Assembly: GCF_019966495.1 (NCBI RefSeq)
Contig: NZ_JAIMIA010000030.1
Location: forward strand, 1-46,184
Length of the DNA: 46,184 nt
DNA from: Tateyamaria pelophila
GTDB lineage: Bacteria > Pseudomonadota > Alphaproteobacteria > Rhodobacterales > Rhodobacteraceae
Direction of reading: 5' to 3'
Notes under the pieces: model-generated
Told to the model about the DNA's origin: nothing
Database searches by the model: none
What the model saw: only the letters and a program-made list of their open reading frames with translations
Shown: one piece after another, positions 17,710 to 26,825 of the stretch
How the letters are laid out: the number at the start of each line of letters is the position of its first letter
Position numbering within the stretch: the first letter of the stretch is position 1
Translations under genes and position numbers: made by a program

Positions 17710-19356
17710 CTAAAGGAATGCAGAATCGCGGTTATCCGCGAACCTGAAAACAGCGTAGACACAGACCCCGGTGCACAACAACAAAACCGTGGACAACGCG
17801 GCGGCAAGGCCAAACTCTCCATCCAGCACCGCAAGATAGATTTTCACAGGCATCGTCAGCGTACCTGCGTCGTAGATGATGAGCGTGCCCGACAGTTCAT
17901 TGATTGCGGTGATGAAGCTCATGAGGGAGCCAACGATCAGACCGGGCATGATCAGCGGGATCGTCACCTTGAGGAAGGCAGTCAATGGCGGTGCGCCAAG
18001 ATTGATCGCCGCCTCTTCCATCGAGGGTTTGACCTGGCGCAAACTCGATGTGGTCGACCGCACGCCGTAAGGAAGGCGCCGAATGAAATAGAGCAAGACC
18101 AGCATGGTTGCGGTGCCGAGGCCGAAAAAAGACCCGGATCGAAACGTCGTGACAAAGCCGATCGCCATGACGACACCCGGCACCAGATAGGGAACCATCA
18201 TCAGGAAATCGATCGCGCCTGACGCTGCGGTATCGCGGCGCACGATCACGTAGCTGATCAGCGACGAAAATGCGGTAATGAGCACCACCGCAGCAAGCGC
18301 AAAGAGAAAGCTGTTGCCAATCGCCTCGGGCGTGTCACGCAGAATGCGCGAATAGCTTTCCAGACCGAAGCCCCCGACAAAGACCGGACCATTGGTTTTC
18401 AGAAAGGACGTATAGACCACGACCAGCGTCGGTAGCATCGCCAGCAGAACAACACCGTGGCAGAACCCATGCACCGCAACATTGCGCCAGCCGGTCAGCT
18501 TTTGTTTGACGGGCAGGTTCGTCAGGCTACTGGCATAGCGGCGGCGGGACAGAATGCGGCGCTGCGCGAACAGGGCCAGCATGGAGATCGCCATCATGAT
18601 CATGGAAACAGTGACGGCCATCGTTGGCAACCCGCCAAGTTCGGAGCGGTAGGCGGCAAATGCGATGGTCGACAATGTCCGAAAACCGCGTCCCAAAATC
18701 GCGGGCGTCCCGAAATCCGCAATTGCGAGCACGAAACAGATGATGGCTCCCGTGCTGATGGCAGGGAACACCAAAGGCAGCGTGATCTTGGTAAACCTTT
18801 GCCATGGGGTACAGCCCAGATTCTCCGCCGCGTCCTCAAAGGATTTGTTCACCGCATTCAACGCGGTCTGCGTCATCAGGAACACGAAAGGGAAGAGTTT
18901 GAGCGTGAAGACCAGAATGATCCCATGGGCCCCGTAAATAGTGGGAATCTCGATCCCGAACCCTTCGAAGAAATTGGTGACCACACCATTTGAACCCAGG
19001 ATCATGATCCACGCATAGGCTCCGATGAAGGGGGGTGCGACCAACACCAGAATGGCCAAAGTCGATATCCATGCGCGACCCCGCAGGTGAAAGCGCGCCG
19101 TAAAAAAAGCCAAGGGAATGCCCAGGAGGCAAGCGCCCAATGTGCCAAGGAGGCCGACAAAAAGCGTATTCTTGAAGCCGGTAAGATAATAGTTGCGGGT
19201 AAAGACTTCGACGTAATTTCCGAATGTCCACGCGCCCGTATCGGCATCCACGAAAGACAGCAAAAGCACACGTAGGATGGGCACGATCAGCAAGACGACC
19301 AACGTCACGATGATCAAAACCGTGACCACCGTCCAAAAATCTGGTCGCCGTTTCAT
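17710..19356 (-). CDS. ABC transporter permease, two-domain (FbpB/ThiP type)
   Basis: About 548 residues, with two fused permease halves of six helices each, the layout of FbpB, ThiP and 2-aminoethylphosphonate permeases. Two ATPase-docking loops are clear: FEDAAENLGCTPWQRFTKI and MEEAAINLGAPPLTAFLKV. The start is the ATG at 19356, one codon after an alternative GTG at 19359; either overlaps the TGA of the ATPase gene. The phosphatase gene follows after 8 bases. The family imports ferric ion, thiamine, aminoethylphosphonate or spermidine-like compounds; the ligand here is not settled. Confidence 0.92.
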   Translation of the reverse strand: MKRRPDFWTVVTVLIIVTLVVLLIVPILRVLLLSFVDADTGAWTFGNYVEVFTRNYYLTGFKNTLFVGLLGTLGACLLGIPLAFFTARFHLRGRAWISTLAILVLVAPPFIGAYAWIMILGSNGVVTNFFEGFGIEIPTIYGAHGIILVFTLKLFPFVFLMTQTALNAVNKSFEDAAENLGCTPWQRFTKITLPLVFPAISTGAIICFVLAIADFGTPAILGRGFRTLSTIAFAAYRSELGGLPTMAVTVSMIMMAISMLALFAQRRILSRRRYASSLTNLPVKQKLTGWRNVAVHGFCHGVVLLAMLPTLVVVYTSFLKTNGPVFVGGFGLESYSRILRDTPEAIGNSFLFALAAVVLITAFSSLISYVIVRRDTAASGAIDFLMMVPYLVPGVVMAIGFVTTFRSGSFFGLGTATMLVLLYFIRRLPYGVRSTTSSLRQVKPSMEEAAINLGAPPLTAFLKVTIPLIMPGLIVGSLMSFITAINELSGTLIIYDAGTLTMPVKIYLAVLDGEFGLAAALSTVLLLCTGVCVYAVFRFADNRDSAFL

Positions 19357-20447
19357 CACGTCAAACGTTCTCCGGTTTCGCTGTCTTCGAAAAAGATGAT
19401 TTCATTGCGCGGTGCGGTCAGTGTAACGGGGCTGCCCGGGGTAAGGCCGATGATGGCAGGGTCCGGGCGATCCACTGATTTCAGGATCTCACCGGACTTT
19501 GTTATGGCAAAAACCTCCATTTCGCGCCCGATGAAACTGACCTCTTTGATCGATGCGGGAATGGCTACTCTATCGGCAGAGGCCGCGGCTTCGCCCGCCT
19601 GCACATGCATCGCCTCCGGTCGGATCGCACTGGTGATCGCCACAGGGCGCTGCGCGCTGGACAAAAGGTCTGACAGGTCTGCCCCGCTTGCCCGCAACGT
19701 CAGGTCCGCGCCGTTTTGATCCACGCCCAGAAAATTGTTCGCGCCCACAAATGTAGCTACGAACCGATTGGCCGGGCGGAGGTAGATGTCGAGCGGGCTC
19801 GCCGCTTGCTGGATGACACCGCCGTACATGACACAGACCGTATCGGACATTGCCAATGCTTCTTCCTGATCATGGGTCACATAGATTGTGGTTATGCCAA
19901 GGTCTTGCTGGATGCGCCGCAGCTCGGCGCGCAAGTCGACCCGAAGACGGGCATCGAGGTTTGACAACGGTTCGTCCATCAACAGGACCTTGGGCTTGAT
20001 CACAATGGCGCGGGCCAGGCCCACGCGCTGCTGCTGCCCACCGGACAATTCATGAGGCATCCGCTGCTCGAACGCGCCAAGTTGCACGACCTCGAGGACT
20101 TCCCCGACGCGGCTTTTGATTTCAGCGCTCGGCACCTTGCGCTGTTTCAAGCCGAAAGCCACATTGTCGTAGACGCTGAGATGGGGGAAAATCGCGTAGT
20201 CCTGAAACACCATGCCGACATCGCGCCGATAGGCGGGCAGGCCCTCGATCGACGTACCGTCCACACGGATCTGACCCGCATTCTGATTGTGAAACCCGGC
20301 GATGGTTCTCAGCAGAGTGGTCTTTCCGCATCCCGACGGGCCCAGAAGGGTGTAAAACGATCCCGACGGGACAGTGATACTGATATCCGAAAGGGCCACC
20401 ACGTCGCCATAAAGCTTGCGGAGCCCGTCTATTTCCACGAGGGCCAT
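19356..20447 (-). CDS. ABC transporter ATPase (FbpC/PotA type)
   Basis: 363 residues. Walker A LLGPSGCGKTT (about 35-45), signature LSGGQQQR, Walker B LLMDEPLSNLD, and the switch histidine in YVTHDQEEA are all intact. The C-terminal quarter is the TOBE domain seen in FbpC and PotA, with AIRPEAMHV near its start. Located between the binding protein and permease genes; the TGA overlaps the permease start. A hairpin in the 68-base gap upstream could lower its expression relative to the binding protein. Confidence 0.93.
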   Translation of the reverse strand: MALVEIDGLRKLYGDVVALSDISITVPSGSFYTLLGPSGCGKTTLLRTIAGFHNQNAGQIRVDGTSIEGLPAYRRDVGMVFQDYAIFPHLSVYDNVAFGLKQRKVPSAEIKSRVGEVLEVVQLGAFEQRMPHELSGGQQQRVGLARAIVIKPKVLLMDEPLSNLDARLRVDLRAELRRIQQDLGITTIYVTHDQEEALAMSDTVCVMYGGVIQQAASPLDIYLRPANRFVATFVGANNFLGVDQNGADLTLRASGADLSDLLSSAQRPVAITSAIRPEAMHVQAGEAAASADRVAIPASIKEVSFIGREMEVFAITKSGEILKSVDRPDPAIIGLTPGSPVTLTAPRNEIIFFEDSETGERLT

Positions 20448-20482
20448 GCTGGTGTCCTGTCAAATGAGAGCAGAGGTCGCAT

Positions 20483-20505
20483 GGGGCACGGTCCTGCCGC
20501 ACCCC
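20483..20505 (-). promoter_or_regulatory. Intercistronic hairpin after the binding-protein gene
   Basis: In the minus-strand transcript GGGGTGCGG and CCGTGCCCC pair around a CAGGA loop, nine pairs including two G-U wobbles; the same stem has two mismatches in the plus-strand transcript, so it is built for the leftward RNA. It lies between the binding-protein and ATPase genes, a usual place for a stem that protects the 3' end of a highly expressed binding-protein message. No T tract follows. Confidence 0.45.
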
Positions 20506-20515
20506 GCGCTTGGAA

Positions 20516-21499
20516 CTACTGGACGTCGAGGACCATATCTTGCCACGCTTCGACAAGGCGCTTGCGATTGTCAGCGGCCCATTGCGAGTCGTAGCCGACC
20601 GAGTTCACTTCGTTCAAAGGCAGCAACCGGGGATTGGAAGCCACGTCAGACCGCACGGGCCGTCGACCCTGCTCTGCCACCACGGTTTGCGCTTCGGCGG
20701 ACAACATGAAGTCGAGGAACGCGCGGGCGTTGTCTGCATTCGGGGCCCCGGCGACAAGCGCCATGGCGTCGGGCGCAATGGCCGTTCCTTCCGCCGGATA
20801 GACGATCTGAACCGGTCCGCCGCCTTCAACATAGCGCAGGGCTGCATCTTCGAGCGTCACACCCACCGCCAGTTCACCATCATTGACGAAACGCGGGACC
20901 GCGCCGGAGCTGTCCGAAAGTACGAAATTGCCCAGCATGCCCTCGTAGACGTCCCATCCGGCTTCTTCAGAGTCGAAGGCCTGAAGCACTGTGGCCAGTT
21001 GGATATAGGCAGATCCCGAAGCTTCGGCACGCGCCGAAGAAATCATATCGTCATACATCGGATCGGCGAGCGCTTGCCAGCTGTCCGGAACGGGTTTGCC
21101 GTCCAGCTCCCCCTCGTTGACGATAAAGGCCATGATGACGGCCGTGAACGGGCTCCACATTTCGCTCTGCTTCATGCCGTCAGCCAGCATGTCCGTCCCG
21201 GCAGCCTCATAGGCTTCGAAGAGTGTGGGATTGAAGTCGATGACGGTCCCGTCAACGCTCCAAAGGACATCGGCCAATGGGTTTGACGATTCAGCTGTCA
21301 GACGGTTGAGCAACTCGCCGGATCCTGCCTTGATGATCTCGACGCTGGTGCCCGTCTTCTCTTCAAATATCGGAACCAGGGCATCGATGAAATTCTGCGG
21401 CACGGCGGTGTAGACAGTCACCAACCCGTCCGCGAAAGAAATTGAAGCGTTCAGGGCCAAAACGGATGTGAGTGCGATTGTTTTGAAAGTATTTTTCAC
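20516..21499 (-). CDS. ABC transporter substrate-binding protein (Fbp/AEP type)
   Basis: Periplasmic binding protein of about 327 residues. I place the start at GTG 21499, with GGGAGG five bases upstream; it opens a signal peptide (VKNTFKTIALTSVLALNASISFA). The longer frame from 21601 adds an unlikely polar N-terminus. The mature protein begins VTVYTAVPQNFIDALVPIF, typical of the FbpA/PotD-like group (extracellular solute-binding family 1/13). The paired tyrosines that hold ferric ion in true FbpA proteins are not evident near the C-terminus, so iron is doubtful and an organic anion such as a phosphonate or phosphate ester is as likely. First gene of the operon binding protein, ATPase, permease, phosphatase. 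Confidence 0.9.
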   Translation of the reverse strand: MKNTFKTIALTSVLALNASISFADGLVTVYTAVPQNFIDALVPIFEEKTGTSVEIIKAGSGELLNRLTAESSNPLADVLWSVDGTVIDFNPTLFEAYEAAGTDMLADGMKQSEMWSPFTAVIMAFIVNEGELDGKPVPDSWQALADPMYDDMISSARAEASGSAYIQLATVLQAFDSEEAGWDVYEGMLGNFVLSDSSGAVPRFVNDGELAVGVTLEDAALRYVEGGGPVQIVYPAEGTAIAPDAMALVAGAPNADNARAFLDFMLSAEAQTVVAEQGRRPVRSDVASNPRLLPLNEVNSVGYDSQWAADNRKRLVEAWQDMVLDVQ

Positions 21500-21777
21500 G
21501 AGACCTCCCAGGTGAGAATTGTCGCCGGTTTCACCGGCACAGCCTGACGCAGAAGATCCACGTCCAGAATTAGACTGCATTTCACAACAAAACAAAGTCA
21601 ACGTGATTCAGGATTTGGGCAAACTATTCCGGCCGAACATCTCCGCAACACTTGTGGCAAGCGATGACCGAGGTCCCGTCGCCCGAAAGGTGGAGCGCAG
21701 CAGGTGAAATGGATTGGATATTGGGTCATGGATAAAAACAACGGCGCACTGCCCGGTGATTTGATCTGCATGACACT

Positions 21778-22041
21778 TCAGTGCATTCTGCGGGATCCCT
21801 CTTTCTCTTCGGTATCCGGATCACCGTACGCGCCGTCGATCCCATCACCGACCATACTGAGGATGGCCGACACAGGGGCACCGGAACGCACCATCCCAGA
21901 TACCAGTTCAACGATCAGACGGTCGCTCAGGCATTCGGGGCAAATACCGTTCTCCTGCGCTTGCTCAGCAAGACCTTGCATCGTCTTTTCTATGAAATCC
22001 TCGAAACCCGGGTCGGTCTCGTGAATGAAACTGTCCTTCAT
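21778..22041 (-). CDS. Small hypothetical protein with a CPEC motif
   Basis: 87 residues, acidic, cytoplasmic. The ATG at 22041 has an excellent GAGAGAGGA binding site upstream, which is the main reason to call it a gene. A single Cys-Pro-Glu-Cys at about 34-37 is followed by a predicted amphipathic helix and a glycine-rich, acidic tail. One CxxC alone could bind a metal in a dimer or be redox active. I do not recognise the family. It stands alone between the ABC operon and an EamA transporter. Confidence 0.6.
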   Translation of the reverse strand: MKDSFIHETDPGFEDFIEKTMQGLAEQAQENGICPECLSDRLIVELVSGMVRSGAPVSAILSMVGDGIDGAYGDPDTEEKEGSRRMH

Positions 22042-22300
22042 AACATCCTCTCTCGATCGCTGATTGCGATCTCATTTTGGTCTTCGTGTCACAATAGAGT
22101 ATCTCTCGGGCTTGCAATGCCAACTTTGGGTGTCGGCGTAAAGTTTCCCAATGCTACCGTACGCAACAACGTCACCCAAGCCGTCGCGCCAGCAAAATGA
22201 TTGTCCATGTGGCTGTGGTTTCGGACCAATAGAGGTATTTTAGGCGGTAGGTTTGCACAGTCATGGCCTGCCCCTTGACGCAAGCAGGGTGAGTTCGTGA

Positions 22301-23209
22301 TCAGGAAGTGTGCGCGGATTGGGGTTTGCTGAGCACACCAGACGCCAGAAACACGCCTGCTGCCACGAGGGTCACGCCAAACACCTTGAGCGGTGTCACG
22401 GTTTCATCGAGAAATGCCGCGCCTCCGAGCAAGGCAAGGATCGGCGTCAGAGCCCCAAAGGCAGCCGTCTCAGCAGCGCCCAGAATCTGTACGGCATAGC
22501 CGAACAAGAACATCGCAAGGATACCGATTATGAAACTCTGAAGCACGATCATCACGATGATATCCGTCAGGCTGGACGTGGCAAAGCTGACATTGCCGGT
22601 TGCCAGCAGCAAAGGGGACATCAGCAGCGTGCCCCAAAACAGTCCAATGACCAGCCCGTGCAGCGGGCTGAGACCGCTTTGACGAAAAATCACGGAATAG
22701 ACCGCCCAAGCCCCCGACCCGGACAAAAACAGCAAATGGCCCTTCCACGCGCCATCGACCGTTCCGGCGAATATTTGCCAAAGGCTGACGATCATGGCGC
22801 CGATCAATATCATCGCAAGCCCAAGGCGCCGACGCGGGCCGGTCACTTCTCCGGTCAAGACATAGGCGGCCAGTGCGGTCCAGAACGGCAACATGCCCGG
22901 CGCAAGCGCGCCGCCGTCCGAAGCAGGTGCATAAGCCAGCCCGGAGGATACGACGAAGGGAAACACCGCGCTTGCGCCGATCATCAACATCACCGCGCGC
23001 GGCCAGGACTGCCCCTGCGGCATCACACCCAAACGCCACATGACCGGAGCCATAACCAGGGCACCCGGCACCAGACGCAGGATCAGGAGTTCTTCGACCG
23101 TGAAGCTGCCCTGTACGGCGAACCGCGTGACCAGCATGAAGGCGGCCCAGATTGTCACAGTGGCAAGGGCGGCCATGAGGCCAAGTGCCCGTGTTTTCGG
23201 GAGGTTCAT
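22301..23209 (-). CDS. EamA/DMT-superfamily transporter
   Basis: 302-residue inner membrane protein with ten predicted helices in two EamA halves, the usual size of drug/metabolite exporters such as RhaT or YdcZ relatives. The start at ATG 23209 (MNLPKTRALGLMAALATVTIW) puts helix 1 at the N-terminus; the frame continues 81 codons upstream but that part is polar, cysteine-rich and unlike the family. The glutamate-proline-type loop expected near the end of half two reads AFGALTPILALLGG followed by AFLDETVTP, which matches the family. Divergent from the Gfo/Idh/MocA gene with 232 bases between them, so co-regulation is possible. Substrate unknown. Confidence 0.87.
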   Translation of the reverse strand: MNLPKTRALGLMAALATVTIWAAFMLVTRFAVQGSFTVEELLILRLVPGALVMAPVMWRLGVMPQGQSWPRAVMLMIGASAVFPFVVSSGLAYAPASDGGALAPGMLPFWTALAAYVLTGEVTGPRRRLGLAMILIGAMIVSLWQIFAGTVDGAWKGHLLFLSGSGAWAVYSVIFRQSGLSPLHGLVIGLFWGTLLMSPLLLATGNVSFATSSLTDIIVMIVLQSFIIGILAMFLFGYAVQILGAAETAAFGALTPILALLGGAAFLDETVTPLKVFGVTLVAAGVFLASGVLSKPQSAHTS

Positions 23210-23441
23210 CGATCCGGCCTTTGACGGGGTGTTCGTGCAGTTGATTAAACTCCATTGTGCAGGCATGCGCCAGCGAAAGGCGGGCACTCTTGTGACACTG
23301 CGGTAGAAATTGCGTGCCCAATGGATGTCCAGAACGACAAAGCCGCAGTACGTGCACGGTTGCATCAGGTCGATAAATCCAGCCATGTTGCGGTTCAGAC
23401 CGGAATGCGACACGTCCCCGACCGACACGGAGAACACCAAA

Positions 23442-24404
23442 ATGCCTATCACAACAGCGATTATCGGACTTGGGATTATGGGCCGAAGAATGCTGGAGCA
23501 TATGGACCGCCACGAAGGCTACGCACCCGTTGCCCTGTGGGATCCGGATGGCGAAGCCTGTCGCGCAGCGCAAGCTATTTCACCGGGCGCAAGCGTCATG
23601 TCATCCCCCCAAGAGGCAATCGCAGCCGCAGACCTTGTCTATCTGGCCTGTCCTCCTGAACCCCGAAAAGCCTATGCGCGCGCCGCAGCTGATGCAGGCA
23701 AGGCCGTTTTTCTGGAGAAACCCCTCGGGGTGGATGTAGCCGAGAGCGAGGTCCTTGTTGCGGCGCTGACAGCCGCGGGTGTTCCTGCTGCGGTGAACTT
23801 TACCCAAGCAGCCGGAGCAGCATTGTCCGATGTGACCAGCGCGGCCCGATCGGGTGCGATGGGGGATCTGATCGGCGTCGATATGGTGATTACCTACGCC
23901 GCTTGGCCGCGCGCGTGGCAACAGGCGGCGGACTGGCTGCGGTTCCGGGACGAAGGGGGAATGACACGCGAAGTCATTTCGCATTTCCTGTTTTTCTCTG
24001 AACGCATCTTTGGACCACTTTCGGTCGTCTGGGCAAAGCCCTCCTATCCCGAAAATGCCCGGCTGTGTGAGACACAAATGCTTGTGCGTCTGGAAAACGC
24101 GGAGAAAAAACCGGTCACGATCATGGCCAGCGTCGGTGGGGCGCAGCCGGATCGTCAAGAGGTGACCATCAAGGGGTCTCTGACCAGCCGCCGCATCACA
24201 GATTTTTCTGTCGATTCCGCGTCCGATGGTGGCCCATTCACCGAACTGGCCGAGCGCCCCTCGGATCCGCGTGCCGTCAGTCTCAAGGCGCAACTGGATG
24301 AGCTGCTGTTGTGCATTGCGGGTCAGCCGCACAGGCTTGCAACTCTGGACGAGGCTTTGCGCGTACAAAAACTGGTGGAAACGATGCTTGCAGGCAAAAG
24401 CTGA
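23442..24404 (+). CDS. Gfo/Idh/MocA-family oxidoreductase
   Basis: 320-residue NAD(P)-dependent dehydrogenase. The N-terminal Rossmann fold opens IIGLGIMGRRMLEHM, and the family's EKP motif appears as FLEKPLGVD near residues 90-98, with the lysine that contacts nicotinamide and substrate. The C-terminal alpha/beta domain lacks any obvious truncation. ATG at 23442 with GGAG nine bases upstream; the frame runs 44 codons further upstream without family similarity. Members oxidise sugars, inositols or related polyols. The divergent EamA transporter might move its substrate or product, which is inference from position only. Confidence 0.88.
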   Translation: MPITTAIIGLGIMGRRMLEHMDRHEGYAPVALWDPDGEACRAAQAISPGASVMSSPQEAIAAADLVYLACPPEPRKAYARAAADAGKAVFLEKPLGVDVAESEVLVAALTAAGVPAAVNFTQAAGAALSDVTSAARSGAMGDLIGVDMVITYAAWPRAWQQAADWLRFRDEGGMTREVISHFLFFSERIFGPLSVVWAKPSYPENARLCETQMLVRLENAEKKPVTIMASVGGAQPDRQEVTIKGSLTSRRITDFSVDSASDGGPFTELAERPSDPRAVSLKAQLDELLLCIAGQPHRLATLDEALRVQKLVETMLAGKS

Positions 24405-24828
24405 TCGGCTGCTGCCAGACATATACAAATGACTGCCGAGTAATGAGGGAGGGATAAATTATGGCCCATCCCGGAAATGGTCCGATCGCCACAAAACCCT
24501 CTGAGCAGAGCGCAGTCCCGGCCGCATCCATGACCGCGCTGCCGAGAAGTTGCGCATGAGAGGCGTTTTCGCTCAGGTACTCTTACACCATCGCGCGGGT
24601 TTTTGCGTCGACAACCACCGTCAGATGACTGCACCGGAACGCCTTGTTGTCGCTGTGATTTACGTTTCGGTCGGACCCAGGACGGCTTTTACACGGCTGG
24701 TTTCCGCTTCGGGGCCATCGTATCCAGTATCTCCTGCGTGATTTTTGCGCTGGTACCCCTGTCTGGCCGGGCTTAGAAAACCGTATTGTCATACAGGATC
24801 ATTCCTTGATTGAGGCCCCGAACTCCAG
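24405..24828. other. Non-coding stretch with possible gene debris
   Basis: 424 bases without an intact gene. On the minus strand, pieces in different frames (about 24720-24790, 24583-24680 and 24440-24580) read like protein, for example SHLTVVVDAKTRAMV, but are broken by stop codons and frame changes. This may be a decayed gene. I could not assign a family, and chance cannot be excluded. Confidence 0.25.
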
Positions 24829-25728
24829 ATGATGCTTCGCAGCTACCGCAACAGTTTGTTCATGGTGTTTTGCGCCGGCTTGTTCTGGTCGACGCAAGGG
24901 TTGGCCATTCGGCTGATTGAAGGGTCTGACGCCTGGCAAATTCTGTTTTACAGATCGGTTTCGCTCACCGCTTTCCTGTCGGTCGTGATCTTGTTCCGAT
25001 ATGGGCGCGGGTCTTTCGACGCGATCCGCAGGACCGGCTTTCCGGGCGCGGTTGGCGCGATCTTCCTCGTGTTCGCTTATGCCTTTGGCATTCTTGCGAT
25101 GCAGCAGACCACCATCGCGGATGCGGTTTTGCTATTTGCGACCGCACCCTTCTTTGCAGCCGTCCTTGGATGGCTGTTTCTCGCTGAAAAGGTCCAAGGA
25201 TCGACATGGATCGCCATCAGTCTAGCCATGGCCGGGATCGTCGTGATGCAAGGCGGGGCCATCGCCAACGGGAATGCTCTGGGCAATCTCTATGCCGTCG
25301 GATCGGCACTTTGCTTTGCGCTTTTCACCTTGGTTCTGCGCTGGCGCAAGGACGGCGACATGATGCCCACGGTTCTTTTGTCAGGCGTGTTTGCAGCCAT
25401 TATTTGCTTTGTCGTTTCGCAGGTCACAGGCACCGGTCTTGCGGTGCCCATGGACGACATAATCGTCGCGTCCTTGATGGGTATCTTTCAAACGGGCGCA
25501 GGGCTGGTCCTTTATACAATCGGGGCGCGCACAGTCCCTGCCGTACAACTGGCTTTGTTGCCCCTGATCGAGGTCATTCTGTCACCGCTCTGGGTCGCGT
25601 TGATCATCGGCGAATTTCCGACAGTGATCGTCTTGGTGGGTGGCTTTCTTGTCGGTGTGGCAATTATCGGTGATGCAATACTGACGGCACGCAAACCAGC
25701 CGCTGAACGGGAGCGGCGCATCACTTAG
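24829..25728 (+). CDS. EamA/DMT-superfamily transporter
   Basis: 299-residue inner membrane protein with ten predicted helices in two repeats. N-terminal helix FMVFCAGLFWSTQGLAIRLI is typical of EamA proteins; the end of the first half has ATAPFFAAVLGWLFLAEKV and the end of the second has LALLPLIEVILSPLWVALIIGE, the two equivalent family signatures. Two adjacent ATG codons (24829 and 24832) are both possible starts. Not obviously in an operon: the neighbours on both sides are separated by non-coding sequence. Substrate unknown. It is only distantly similar by eye to the EamA gene at 22301. Confidence 0.88.
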   Translation: MMLRSYRNSLFMVFCAGLFWSTQGLAIRLIEGSDAWQILFYRSVSLTAFLSVVILFRYGRGSFDAIRRTGFPGAVGAIFLVFAYAFGILAMQQTTIADAVLLFATAPFFAAVLGWLFLAEKVQGSTWIAISLAMAGIVVMQGGAIANGNALGNLYAVGSALCFALFTLVLRWRKDGDMMPTVLLSGVFAAIICFVVSQVTGTGLAVPMDDIIVASLMGIFQTGAGLVLYTIGARTVPAVQLALLPLIEVILSPLWVALIIGEFPTVIVLVGGFLVGVAIIGDAILTARKPAAERERRIT

Positions 25729-25969
25729 CGTTTGACGGGCATCGTCCGCATCATATGCCCCTGCGCGGTCAGCCACCAAAATGTTCCTGTGCTCACCAAT
25801 CGACCAAAAGATAGATTGCTGGAGCTTTGCCGAGTACCTGTGCAACGCAGCAATCTGACCGAAAAGCGTCTGGGTCAGGATCTGCCGAGACACAGCACGC
25901 GGGCTCAGCATCCACAGCAGGTGGCACCCGTGCAAACCGCAATTGGTCAAGGCGCCCCTGTGACGGCTG

Positions 25970-26347
25970 TCAGTCGAACGCAGCCATGGTGCGCAAGACG
26001 GCAAGGTCCACGGCGCCAGCCAACAGCATACCCGGATCGTCGTCACAGGCGTCTTCAAGCTCTTCCACAAATTCGATGTCCAGGGCTTCGCGGTCATTTT
26101 CGTCTTCGATTTCGACCAGTATGTCGATCTCTCGGTTGTAGAGCGACACCATGACCATCAATGCCACGATGTCGGAGATCTGTTGATGGTCGTCTTCGTA
26201 TGTTTCGAGAATGCTCTCGCAGCTGTGGTGCATGAACGGTGTGGCGGTGTCCAGGATACTCTCCGCCTCTTCGTCAGCGGATACGGCACCAGACAATGCC
26301 AAAATGCTGATAGCCGCGGCCGCCATGGTTTTTGAATACGGGATCAT
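25970..26347 (-). CDS. Small acidic periplasmic protein, HdeA-like layout
   Basis: 125 residues with a signal peptide (cleavage near Ala-Val-Ser-Ala at 21-24). The mature chain is strongly acidic and has just two cysteines, Cys43 and Cys101, that would form one disulfide bracketing a helical core. This is the architecture of HdeA/HdeB acid-stress chaperones, where the two cysteines are somewhat closer (about 48 apart; here 58). Similarity is of layout, not of clear sequence, so the family is a guess. It is followed by a glycine-zipper gene in the same direction 42 bases away on the promoter side (26390-26605), suggesting a small envelope-stress unit. Confidence 0.6.
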   Translation of the reverse strand: MIPYSKTMAAAAISILALSGAVSADEEAESILDTATPFMHHSCESILETYEDDHQQISDIVALMVMVSLYNREIDILVEIEDENDREALDIEFVEELEDACDDDPGMLLAGAVDLAVLRTMAAFD

Positions 26348-26389
26348 TACGTGTTGTCCTTACTTGAGATCAGAAATGTGATGGCGCGC

Positions 26390-26605
26390 TCAGTTCCGCA
26401 CGGCGCCTGCAATCGCACCGACAACGGCACCCGATCGCGCGCCCGAGTTGCCGCCAATAAGATACCCCGCGCCGGCGCCGATCGCCGCGCCACCGACCGT
26501 GTTTCTGGTCCGCTTGCTCAGGGCATCCGCCGGGGTCGGCAGAGCCAGGCTCACGCTCAGGGTTAGCGCTACTGCGACGAAAAAAGGTGTCCGAATGCGT
26601 TTCAT
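26390..26605 (-). CDS. Glycine-zipper envelope protein
   Basis: 71 residues. A signal peptide (MKRIRTPFFVAVALTLSVSLALPTPADA) is followed by a segment with repeated small-residue steps, GGAAIGAGAGYLIGGNSGARS then GAVVGAIAGA, the glycine-zipper pattern of YmgG/OmpA-like periplasmic proteins that insert in or lie against membranes. GGAG nine bases before the ATG. Transcribed before the acidic periplasmic protein with 42 bases between. Function unknown. Confidence 0.75.
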   Translation of the reverse strand: MKRIRTPFFVAVALTLSVSLALPTPADALSKRTRNTVGGAAIGAGAGYLIGGNSGARSGAVVGAIAGAVRN

Positions 26606-26825
26606 TCAATGATCTCCGTATTGTGGGTTTTACGACCGGCTCAAGATCTGCACGACGCGATGCAGATCTGGTGTGTTTCCAACACGACAGTAATGGCGTT
26701 TGGGATGAATTGTCAGCAATAAATGACTACCGCGTTGCGGTTCTTTCAAGCGCGTCGAAAACTTGACAAGCGGGCAAAGAAAAAGACAGTTGGAGCATGG
26801 CAATAAACCGAACAGGACGATTAAC

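Noticed and set aside
23210-23452. N-terminal extension of the EamA transporter
   Set aside because: The open frame reaches 23452 but the extra 81 residues are polar and cysteine-rich, unlike EamA proteins; ATG 23209 gives the normal topology.
25729-25969. Possible gene between the EamA transporter and the acidic periplasmic protein
   Set aside because: Frames on both strands are short, lack binding sites and read as noise.
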